A DNA stretch of 6,134 nt from Coprothermobacter sp. (GTDB lineage Bacteria > Coprothermobacterota > Coprothermobacteria > Coprothermobacterales > Coprothermobacteraceae): assembly GCA_003476705.1 (NCBI GenBank), contig DMVM01000059.1:1-6134 (forward strand), in the 5' to 3' direction. Both the position numbers and the translations under genes were made by a program. The notes under the pieces were generated by a model, which saw only the letters and a program-made list of their open reading frames with translations, searched no databases and was not told where the DNA came from. This document shows, in pieces, positions 1-5,553 of this stretch; position 1 is the stretch's first letter, and every line of letters starts with the position of its first letter.

Positions 1-603
1 AAACTGGCCATTAGCCACACTAAACATGTTGAAAACTGGTGACAAGTAGCTAAGAAAGATAGGGAAAATGGAAACTATACTGTAGTTCATGAACGGTACG
101 GTAATTTTTTCACCAAAGGTCGTGATGAGTTCTCTTGGTATCCCTGATGCGAAGCTCAGATTCCGTCGTTCCATCTCTTGTACCATTGTACTGATCATGT
201 TCGAAGAGTGAATAGTGTCAGCGTCGGTAAAGATGACGATCTCTCCCGTAGAATTCAGAAACAACCTGTAACAAGCCCAATTCTTTCCAGTCCAACCCTC
301 TGGGAGAACATCTTTTGATTCTATGACCTTAAGCTTTTCGCTGTTTATGGTTTTTAGCACTGTGCTTGTTCCGTCCTCTGAGCTGTCATTCAATACTACG
401 ATTTCATAGTTAGGGTAATCCTGCATCAAAAGTGATTGCACGCATTGACCAATGTTTTCTTCTTCGTTTCTAGCCGGGACCAGAACCGAAACTCTTGGTG
501 TGCCAAGGGTGTCTTCCTGCTGTTTTGGGATTCTAATTAGGAAACCGTTTACTATGCTGTTCAATAACTGATACAGAACAAATATGAAAACGCCTCTCAT
601 CAT
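1..603 (-). CDS. Family 2 glycosyltransferase, CrtQ-like (partial, C-terminus beyond left edge)
   Basis: Reading leftward from an ATG at 603, an uninterrupted frame of 201 codons reaches the window edge. It starts with a hydrophobic N-terminal segment (residues 4-24) that could anchor it in the membrane. A GT-A nucleotide-sugar domain follows: VPARNEEENI at 42-51, an acidic residue D73 in LNDSS, and the metal-binding DAD at 127-129 in FTDADT. The stretch GWTGKNWAC at 103-111 is typical of the CrtQ/HpnI-like branch, whose members glycosylate carotenoids or other polyisoprenoid lipids at the membrane. A second hydrophobic stretch begins near residue 170. The start overlaps the plsY stop in an ATGA junction, so translation is probably coupled to plsY; no strong ribosome binding site is visible. 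There is a second in-frame ATG at 600. The sugar donor and the acceptor cannot be told from this sequence. Family assignment is confident, the CrtQ-like label less so. Confidence 0.88.
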   Translation of the reverse strand, partial: MMRGVFIFVLYQLLNSIVNGFLIRIPKQQEDTLGTPRVSVLVPARNEEENIGQCVQSLLMQDYPNYEIVVLNDSSEDGTSTVLKTINSEKLKVIESKDVLPEGWTGKNWACYRLFLNSTGEIVIFTDADTIHSSNMISTMVQEMERRNLSFASGIPRELITTFGEKITVPFMNYSIVSIFPIFLSYLSPVFNMFSVANGQF

Positions 604-1178
604 ATACCAAACACTTCTCTGAACTGAGCTGCAATAAGCAATATAGAATTTATCAAAGCTAGGGCAAAAAGCCTAAGATCGTGAAATGTAAGAAAAACAA
701 TGAGGGGTAACATGAGAGAGGCAATTACTACAGTTAGTTTGTCGTTAGTAGAGCCTTTCGAGAAGTGCTTCAGAATTATAGAAAGAGTAAAGAAAGAGCC
801 CAAGAAAACAGGTACTTCTCACAGCATCAAACCAGACCATATCCCGAAGGTAGTTGTTACGCCTTTTCCGCCCTTAAACTTAAGCAGTGGAGTGAATATG
901 TGTCCAACTACGGGAGCGATACACACAAGGACAAATGCGACAGGCGAAAGATTATATGTGCTGGTTAACATGAATACCGGAATAGCTCCCTTTAAGAAGT
1001 CCAATACTAAAGACGGAATTCCTAATGCGGCCCCTCCCGCTTTGAAACTGTTGGTAGGCCCTGGGTTGTGATCTTTGCCAAAATCTCTTACGTCTTTCCC
1101 GAACAACAATCCTAGAAGGTAAGAGAAGGGCACCGCACCGCACAAAAAACAAAGTAGAAACAAAATTATGTTTACCAT
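600..1178 (-). pseudogene. plsY: PlsY, acyl-phosphate:glycerol-3-phosphate acyltransferase, interrupted by in-frame TGA
   Basis: PlsY transfers an acyl group from acyl-phosphate to glycerol-3-phosphate, the first step of phospholipid synthesis, in the inner membrane. Codons 1-119 show the three family motifs: the N-terminal GAVPFSYLLG with S19-Y20, NPGPTN at 38-43, and GHIFTPLLKFKGGKG at 92-106, spread among hydrophobic membrane segments. Codon 120 (819-821) is TGA. The same frame then stays open as EVPVFLGSFFTL and on through two more hydrophobic segments to a TGA at 600-602. The full frame of 192 codons matches the usual family length, so both halves are one gene. A change of TGG (Trp) to TGA would explain the break. 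All three motifs lie before the stop, but about 70 C-terminal residues of membrane helix would be lost without readthrough. TGA serves as an ordinary stop in neighbouring genes. The gene may be a recent pseudogene, a read-through gene or a sequencing error. The start has no Shine-Dalgarno sequence. Confidence 0.85.
819..821 (-). other. In-frame TGA interrupting plsY
   Basis: The complementary strand reads CTG TGA GAA here, between the coding stretches GIWSGLML and EVPVFLGSFF. Both sides are in the same frame and both look like PlsY, so this is a point nonsense codon and not a frameshift. A single TGG-to-TGA transition is the simplest origin. I see no convincing selenocysteine-type hairpin just downstream. 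Confidence 0.85.
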
Positions 1179-1347
1179 GTTTGTTTTTATTCTAACAAAT
1201 TAGCCCGTGACAGTAGCGCATATCTTATTTAATTCACATGTGGTGAGTGGGATTCAATCAATCGTGAATACGTTTTTTGTTCATGTTGCAGTTGCTGCAA
1301 TGATGCTGTATTATGGCAAAGGTCCTTAACCGAGAAACATAAAAAAT
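1179..1347. other. Intergenic spacer between the flavoprotein gene and plsY
   Basis: This 169-bp stretch holds no gene I can support. It contains an inverted repeat TTGCAG-TTG-CTGCAA (1286-1300), the short palindrome CACATGTG (1235-1242), and the likely plsY promoter at its left end. A T-run follows the flavoprotein stop on the minus strand but has no convincing hairpin before it. On the plus strand a 40-codon hydrophobic frame from GTG 1207 to TAA 1329 is open, but it has no ribosome binding site and nothing recognisable in it. Confidence 0.6.
1189..1197 (-). promoter_or_regulatory. Putative extended -10 promoter of plsY (TGTTAGAAT)
   Basis: On the minus strand TGT-TAGAAT ends 10 bp before the plsY ATG. 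TG-n-TAGAAT resembles an extended -10 element. Transcription would then begin about 3-4 bases before the start codon, giving a nearly leaderless message, which agrees with the lack of a Shine-Dalgarno site. No good -35 hexamer is visible. The same nine bases occur upstream of the deacetylase gene at 3216-3224. Confidence 0.45.
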
Positions 1348-2460
1348 CTAACCAAAGAATTTTCTCGCTATCCTGAGAAAGTTCGAGGGATCTTCTTTGA
1401 TAGTAATCAGATCGTCCAATAGATGATCTTGATTTCGCAAAGTAAACTTGTATAAGCGTTTCAAAGTGTTCTTGGACACAAATTTATCCCAAATACTTCT
1501 CAGCAAGGCTTGTTGTTTTAGATGTTTAGTTACTTTGGTTTTTTCTAGCAGTTCCACGTAAGAAGATCCCGCATTTGCCTGCTCCACAGCCTTAGCAGCT
1601 GCAATCCCTGATTTTACAGCTGTTTGTATGCCATCGCCAAGGAATGGTCCACATAATCCTGCAGCATCACCCAATAGGATGACATCCTCTTTGAAAGGTG
1701 TTTTAACTGGTCCGGAGATAGGAATTGCCCCTCCTTTGTAATCGAGCAAAGGGCCGTCAAAGGAAAAATACTGTTTCATTATGCTTTGAGCATCTATTCT
1801 TCTGACAGGTTTTTTGGATGCTAAGCCTATCCTTACACCCCCATTTGCTGGAAACATCCATATACCATAAGCTCTCGAAACGGTAGGGTCGACTACGAAG
1901 GTTATAAAGTCATCGGGTACTGGTTGGCTAATCTTCCATTCATAGCCGTATAACCACTCTTTAACTAGCGGCAATCCAGTCGATTTTGCTACTTTAGATA
2001 GTGCGCCATCGGCACCAACCAACAAATTATAACGTATGCTCGTCTCTCTATAATGTGTTTGGACTTTGGCAGTCTTGTTTTCGGTTTTCACAAAAGAGCA
2101 TCCCAAAGCCAATGTAAAAGAAGAAGGCAAATGCTCCTCGGCTGCCGAGAAGAAAGAATCCTTATCTAGCAAGAACAAGAAAGGTTCTCTTGAACTTAGC
2201 AGCACTTCTCCAACATCCCTAAAAATCACTTTCATAGAGGTGAAAGCCTTTCTAATCGGTATGTCAAAGGGAAACACTTGTTCAAGCAGCTTTAGGGTGG
2301 GAGGTGTAATTAGACCCGTGGACGGGCTCCATAAACGGCGTTTCTTCTCGACTATGAGTGACCTTAGGCCTGGGTTGTGCACTGAGTAAGCCAAGGTTAA
2401 CCCGCTAAAGCTGGCACCAACAATAAGCAGATCAGTGCTATCAGTGGGCTGGTATTCCAT
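1348..2460 (-). CDS. FAD-dependent oxidoreductase, geranylgeranyl reductase family
   Basis: This 370-residue flavoprotein has the signatures of the geranylgeranyl reductase / PHBH-fold monooxygenase superfamily. Visible are an N-terminal dinucleotide-binding loop, DLLIVGASFSG at 10-20 (GxSxxG in place of the usual GxGxxG), with acidic E38 for the adenosine ribose. VGADG at 148-152 follows, then the family-type YGIWMFPANGGVRIGLA around 198-214, and the FAD-contacting GDAAGLCGPFLGDGI at 264-278. The C-terminal 80 residues are charged and probably helical. Family members saturate isoprenoid chains of chlorophylls, quinones or archaeal-type lipids, or oxidise aromatic and polyene compounds; the substrate here is unknown. 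The start ATG lies inside the end of the deacetylase gene (20-bp overlap) with no Shine-Dalgarno site, so it is probably translated by coupling. The 169-bp gap before plsY suggests that gene has its own promoter. Confidence 0.85.
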   Translation of the reverse strand: MEYQPTDSTDLLIVGASFSGLTLAYSVHNPGLRSLIVEKKRRLWSPSTGLITPPTLKLLEQVFPFDIPIRKAFTSMKVIFRDVGEVLLSSREPFLFLLDKDSFFSAAEEHLPSSFTLALGCSFVKTENKTAKVQTHYRETSIRYNLLVGADGALSKVAKSTGLPLVKEWLYGYEWKISQPVPDDFITFVVDPTVSRAYGIWMFPANGGVRIGLASKKPVRRIDAQSIMKQYFSFDGPLLDYKGGAIPISGPVKTPFKEDVILLGDAAGLCGPFLGDGIQTAVKSGIAAAKAVEQANAGSSYVELLEKTKVTKHLKQQALLRSIWDKFVSKNTLKRLYKFTLRNQDHLLDDLITIKEDPSNFLRIARKFFG

Positions 2461-2665
2461 GGTGTTTAAGTAATACGGGCAGTGCTTTGCTTAACGCGTC
2501 CATGTCCCGCTCTGTGGAGTGTAATAGTATGATACTCCCCTTTGGGACGCTGTAAATATACCTTGCTCGTTCATCAACTGACAAGTTCTTACCGTTTGGT
2601 TCTGTTATGACGTTCCAGAGCATGATTTTATAACCGTTTTCCTTGCAAATCCTTATGGTATTTAG

Positions 2666-2678
2666 GTCATAGAAATCC
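2666..2678 (-). other. Frameshift site in the deacetylase gene (GGA TTT CTA TGA C)
   Basis: On the minus strand the first frame reads GGA TTT CTA TGA and ends. Dropping one T gives GGA TTC TAT GAC, which continues the deacetylase domain as G-F-Y-D-L-N. The codon changed by the slip is TTT to TTC, both Phe, so a +1 slip of the Phe tRNA would leave the protein unaltered. A TGA lies two codons later. Confidence 0.75.
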
Positions 2679-3053
2679 GCCCGATGGTCTGAAATACCTG
2701 ATGTTAGGTCTTCTTTGGTTGGCAAGTTTATAAACATGTTCTATTACATGGTCAGCGGATAGGATCTCTTCTTTTTGCTGCTCGGCAGTAGTGTGTCGAA
2801 AGTAAATATGATGATATGTGTGGTTGTGTACCTCGCACCCTAAGTCAATCAGTTGCGCAAAGAGATCTTCGTTGTCTTTCAGAGCCGCTCCATACGGGAA
2901 TAACAAACAGGTAAAAGACGCGCCATATTGTTTCTTAAGGGTGATTAGCTTCTTTAAGGCTGGACGGGAGTATCCATCATCCACCGTAATGGTGAAAGGC
3001 TTGCTCTGATCGGCGAATATTACGCCCGAGGGAGGTGGTAGGGGAGTATTGTT

Positions 3054-3101
3054 CGTATTCATATTCATATTCGTAGTCGCAGTAACAGTAACAGTAACAG
3101 T
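3054..3101 (+). repeat. Hexanucleotide repeat tract in the deacetylase linker
   Basis: Eight six-base units occur in a row: CGTATT, CATATT twice, CGTAGT, CGCAGT and AACAGT three times. On the coding (minus) strand they give the dipeptide run TVTVTVTATTNMNMNT, residues 37-52 of the deacetylase, between the signal peptide and the catalytic domain. Slippage would change linker length in steps of two residues without breaking the frame. Confidence 0.85.
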
Positions 3102-3215
3102 ACTAGTCTCTGGTATGATCAAAAAGGCCAGGTGGACTAGTGGTTGCGCCGTAACAGGTTGCATCATCAGTAAAAACGCGAAAAAAAAGGAAATCAGGAT
3201 TTTCTTCATAATATA

Positions 3216-3224
3216 ATTCTAACA
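3216..3224 (-). promoter_or_regulatory. Putative extended -10 promoter of the deacetylase gene (TGTTAGAAT)
   Basis: The minus strand has TGT-TAGAAT ending 6 bp before the deacetylase ATG, identical to the nine bases upstream of plsY. At this distance transcription would begin at or next to the start codon (leaderless). No Shine-Dalgarno site is present. The expected -35 position falls at the edge of the palindrome at 3241-3262, so a protein bound there could control this promoter. Confidence 0.45.
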
Positions 3225-3240
3225 TTAGATACACTCGGAA

Positions 3241-3262
3241 CCATGTAGAATATTCTACATGG
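3241..3262. promoter_or_regulatory. Perfect 22-bp palindrome over the murB start codon
   Basis: CCATGTAGAAT is followed directly by its exact reverse complement. The murB ATG (3259-3261) is inside the right arm. The left arm contains a TAGAAT box (3246-3251), 7 bp before that ATG, that could be the murB -10. As DNA it could be an operator for a dimeric regulator acting on both murB and the divergent deacetylase gene. If instead transcription starts further upstream (a TATAAT occurs at 3212-3217), the RNA could fold into a nine-pair hairpin hiding the start codon. The palindrome itself is certain, its role is not. Confidence 0.6.
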
Positions 3263-4101
3263 CCATAACAAGAACGGAGATAAACCTTAAGGAGTTTTCA
3301 CACATAAAGATTGGTCCAGAATCATGGGTTTGGTCCGTAGACCACTCGCTGGAGATTCTGGATAACCCCAGCTTCGTGGTAAACAAGGTGATTTTAGGCA
3401 ATTGCTCAAAGCTGCTTCTTCCTAATAAGCTGGAAGAAGCGTTTTTAAATGTTGACCATGAACCAGTTATCGAGTACAGTGAGGGATTGGTTCATGTATC
3501 TAGTGGAACAAGGCTCAGTGATTTGCTTCAGTATGCCATGGAAGAAGGCTTAGGTGGGCTAGATTTTATGGCAGGTATTCCGGGCACCTTAGGTGGACTG
3601 GTATGGATGAATGGAGGTGCCTTTGGCAGGCATGTTTGGAACCAGATTTACCGAATTAGAGCTGTTACTTCCACAGGAGAAGTAATATGGCTAAAGCCTG
3701 GCGATGTGGATGCTGAATACCGTAACAGCCATTTAGATAAGCTTGGTGTAAAGTTTGTTGTTGACGCTTTTCTCTACTACAAACTTCAAGATAAGCAAGA
3801 TGTTAGGTCGCAGATTCTAAGCAATATTGAATACAGAAAGAGAAGACATCCAGTCGAATATCCAAGCTTAGGCAGTACTTTCAAAAATTCAAAGGAATAC
3901 AAGGCTTGGGAACTTCTGACAGAAGTCGGGTTGGCTGGCTACCGCATAGGAGACGCCATGTTTTCTACGAAACACGCCAACTTCATAATAAACTTAGGAA
4001 ATGCTACCCGAGAGGACGTTTTAAGTCTTATTAAATTGGGACAAGCACGGGTTTACAACCGTTTTGGCATTTGGCTGGAGCCGGAGATAGTCATTCTCTA
4101 A
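3259..4101 (+). CDS. murB: UDP-N-acetylenolpyruvoylglucosamine reductase, MurB
   Basis: MurB is a cytoplasmic FAD enzyme that uses NADPH to reduce UDP-GlcNAc-enolpyruvate to UDP-MurNAc, the second committed step of peptidoglycan synthesis. The 280-residue protein has the FAD-binding LGNCSKLLLP (46-55), GIPGTLGGLVWMNGGAFG (106-123), the Tyr-Arg pair Y154-R155, the active-site loop PSLGSTFKN (202-210) with proton-donor S206, GLAGYRIGDAMFSTKHANFIIN (224-245), and the C-terminal catalytic Glu in LEPE (273-276). Length and the absence of an inserted segment fit the compact type II MurB. The protein ends only four residues after LEPE (IVIL), shorter than most. The ATG at 3259 has no Shine-Dalgarno site and sits inside a palindrome; upstream an in-frame stop is close, and no better start is visible. 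The gene is alone on the plus strand, divergent from the deacetylase and convergent with phoU, and not in a division-cell-wall cluster. Confidence 0.95.
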   Translation: MAITRTEINLKEFSHIKIGPESWVWSVDHSLEILDNPSFVVNKVILGNCSKLLLPNKLEEAFLNVDHEPVIEYSEGLVHVSSGTRLSDLLQYAMEEGLGGLDFMAGIPGTLGGLVWMNGGAFGRHVWNQIYRIRAVTSTGEVIWLKPGDVDAEYRNSHLDKLGVKFVVDAFLYYKLQDKQDVRSQILSNIEYRKRRHPVEYPSLGSTFKNSKEYKAWELLTEVGLAGYRIGDAMFSTKHANFIINLGNATREDVLSLIKLGQARVYNRFGIWLEPEIVIL

Positions 4102-4131
4102 AAAAGTCAGTTCTACAGACTCTCATTTTTT
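4100..4131. terminator. Possible bidirectional terminator between murB and phoU
   Basis: The two genes end 11 bp apart, facing each other. A short imperfect hairpin (4105-4121, arms AGTC and GACT plus two inner pairs) is flanked by six A's on the left and six T's on the right (4126-4131). On the minus strand the T-run follows the stem at once, so it suits phoU best. The stem is weak and overlaps the phoU stop codon. Confidence 0.35.
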
Positions 4132-4790
4132 CTTTGGTCTTTTGGACCCATGTGTCTTATGTCACTGCCTTCTACTAGGAAGAAGGTTTCTTCAGCAATG
4201 TTGGTGGCCAAATCGGAAATGCGTTCCAGATCCTTGCTTGTGAATATGAGGTCTAGTGCTTTGTTTATGTTTCTTGGGTCTGCCAATACGTATGACATAA
4301 GCTCCCTAATTATTTGCTCCTGGAGCTGATCCACTAAGACATCTTTCTCGATGGCTTGTCTTGCAAGATGTGTGTCTTCTTTAAAGAAGCTATCCAGAGC
4401 TTCCTTAGTGATTTCCTGAGCTGTTTCAGCCATGCGTGGTAAATCGATGAGAGGCTTCAACAGGGGCTCTTTTATGATCTCTTTTGCCCGCCGAGCAATG
4501 TTCTCACAATGATCTCCCATGCGCTCTAAATCCTTGTCAATTTTCAGTACTGCTACGACGCGCCTAAGATCGTGGGCGACAGGTTGATATCTGGCTAAGG
4601 TTATTAAACATTCTTCATCTATGCGCTTTTCTAGTTCGTTTATCCGTGGCTCCAAATCCTCTATAATTTGATCAGCATCGGTAGGATCTTTCTCCGCCAT
4701 AGTTCTTATTGCCTTTACTATGGCGTCTTCAACTAATCCTCCCATCTCAGAAAGTAAACTGTTTATCTCTGATACTCTTTCATTTAGCAT
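4113..4790 (-). CDS. phoU: Phosphate transport system regulator PhoU
   Basis: PhoU is a cytoplasmic, all-helical regulator that restrains the Pst transporter and signals phosphate sufficiency to the PhoR/PhoB kinase system. The 225-residue protein is of normal length and has the two expected three-helix repeats. The first carries the metal-binding signature KDLERMGDHCENIARRAKEI (86-105). The second carries KDLERISDLATNIAEETFFLVEGSDIRH (186-213), where the usual G-D-H is S-D-L. It is last in the operon after pstB, 13 bp downstream, with AGGAGG nine bases before the ATG. It ends just before the convergent murB stop. No PhoR/PhoB-type genes are within the window. Confidence 0.96.
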   Translation of the reverse strand: MLNERVSEINSLLSEMGGLVEDAIVKAIRTMAEKDPTDADQIIEDLEPRINELEKRIDEECLITLARYQPVAHDLRRVVAVLKIDKDLERMGDHCENIARRAKEIIKEPLLKPLIDLPRMAETAQEITKEALDSFFKEDTHLARQAIEKDVLVDQLQEQIIRELMSYVLADPRNINKALDLIFTSKDLERISDLATNIAEETFFLVEGSDIRHMGPKDQRKNESL

Positions 4791-4799
4791 GGCAATCAG

Positions 4800-4805
4800 C
4801 CTCCT
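4800..4805 (-). promoter_or_regulatory. Shine-Dalgarno site of phoU (AGGAGG)
   Basis: AGGAGG on the minus strand lies nine bases before the phoU ATG and overlaps the pstB stop codon TAG. It fixes the phoU start and shows the organism uses canonical ribosome binding sites for internal operon genes. Confidence 0.85.
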
Positions 4806-5553
4806 ACCCGAATTTACCTGTTACATATCTTTGAGTTCTTTCGTCTTTAGGATTCGTGAAAATGATGTCTGTCTTGTTGAATTCTACTAGGTAACCACTT
4901 AAGAGAAAGGCCGTAAAGTCGGAAACACGAGCTGCTTGGTACATGTTATGAGTAACTAGAACTATGGTATAGTTTTTCTTTAATCCTAGGATGAGTTCTT
5001 CTACTCGTGATGTAGCTGCCGGATCCAGAGCACTGGTTGGTTCGTCCATCAGTAAGACTTCAGGGTCCACAGCAATGGCTCTTGCAATACACAGTCGTTG
5101 TTGCTGTCCTCCTGACAAATCGAAGGCGTTACTGCTTAGTCTGTTTTGTACTTCCTCCCATAATCCAGCTGCTATTAAGGCTGTTTTGACCTTCTCTTGC
5201 AAGAGGCGCTTATCCTTTATGCCCTGTAAGCGAAGACCATAAGCCACGTTGTCGAAAATGCTCATAGGGAAGGGGTTTGGTTTTTGAAAGACCATACCCA
5301 CGCGGCGTCTCAGCATAATGGGGTCCGTCTGGTAGATGTTTTCTCCGCCTAAAAGGATTTTACCTTCCATCCTAAAGTCTGGAGATAGGTCGTTTAACCT
5401 ATTCAGTGTTCTAAGGAATGTGGTTTTCCCGCATCCTGAGGGGCCTATAATGGCAGTTACTGCTTTTTCCTCTATGCCCAAGTTTATGTTGTGCAGTATT
5501 TGGGCGTCTCCGAAATAAACACTTACGTCGCGCGCGTCAATTTTCAAAGCCAT
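4804..5553 (-). CDS. pstB: Phosphate ABC transporter ATP-binding protein PstB
   Basis: PstB is the cytoplasmic ATPase that drives phosphate import through the PstC-PstA channel. All nucleotide-binding elements are present in the 249-residue protein: Walker [10 protein letters not shown] (37-45), Q-loop with Q90 in [19 protein letters not shown], the signature LSGGQ (146-150), Walker B VLLMD with catalytic E171 (166-171), the D-loop SALD, and the switch His202 in VTHNM. The KPNPFPMSI segment is characteristic of PstB as opposed to other ABC ATPases. The length is typical. Its start overlaps the pstA end by 10 bp and has a perfect AGGAGG seven bases upstream, inside pstA. phoU follows at 13 bp, so the three are one transcript. 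Expression in such operons is normally induced by phosphate starvation; the promoter is outside the window. Confidence 0.97.
   Translation of the reverse strand: MALKIDARDVSVYFGDAQILHNINLGIEEKAVTAIIGPSGCGKTTFLRTLNRLNDLSPDFRMEGKILLGGENIYQTDPIMLRRRVGMVFQKPNPFPMSIFDNVAYGLRLQGIKDKRLLQEKVKTALIAAGLWEEVQNRLSSNAFDLSGGQQQRLCIARAIAVDPEVLLMDEPTSALDPAATSRVEELILGLKKNYTIVLVTHNMYQAARVSDFTAFLLSGYLVEFNKTDIIFTNPKDERTQRYVTGKFG

Larger units (their letters stand above)
2441..3209 (-). pseudogene. Secreted polysaccharide deacetylase (NodB-like), split by a one-base frameshift
   Basis: The NodB/CE4 family removes acetyl (usually N-acetyl) groups from peptidoglycan, chitin-like chains or other surface glycans, using a metal held by Asp and His residues. 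The first frame (3209 to 2667) encodes a signal peptide (MKKILISFFF... ending near TAQ, residues 1-22), a Thr/Val/Asn/Met linker with a PLPPP stretch to about 60, then TVDDG (75-79, motif 1), HTYHH (120-124, motif 2) and FRPSGG (173-178, motif 3), then stops at TGA. The rest of the domain lies in another frame (from about 2674 to 2441): FYDLNTIRICKENGYKIMLWNV and the last motif GSIILLHSTERD. Skipping one T in the TTT at 2673-2675 joins them into a 255-residue protein of normal length. It may be a pseudogene, a sequencing error or a programmed +1 shift. The start has a TAGAAT box but no Shine-Dalgarno site. Confidence 0.85.

Noticed and set aside
600..803. Separate small membrane protein starting at TTG 803
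   Set aside because: It is in the same frame as plsY, continues the PlsY fold and restores its normal length, so it is the C-terminal part of plsY and not an independent gene.
782..821. Selenocysteine insertion at the plsY TGA
   Set aside because: No convincing SECIS-like hairpin follows the TGA, and PlsY is not known as a selenoprotein; Trp fits the hydrophobic context better.
700..1071. Plus-strand open frame of 123 codons opposite plsY
   Set aside because: It lies antisense to PlsY motifs, has no recognisable domain and no ribosome binding site; it is a shadow of the real gene.
1345..1385. Rho-independent terminator after the flavoprotein gene
   Set aside because: A T-run follows the stop, but the only stems nearby are AT-rich, imperfect or too far from the T-run.
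2066..2389. Plus-strand open frame of 107 codons opposite the flavoprotein gene
   Set aside because: Low-complexity Lys/Ser-rich composition antisense to a well-supported flavoprotein; no start signal.
3207..3217. TATAAT at 3212-3217 as the main plus-strand murB promoter
   Set aside because: There is no -35 match at the right distance and no Shine-Dalgarno site downstream; kept only as an alternative in the palindrome entry.
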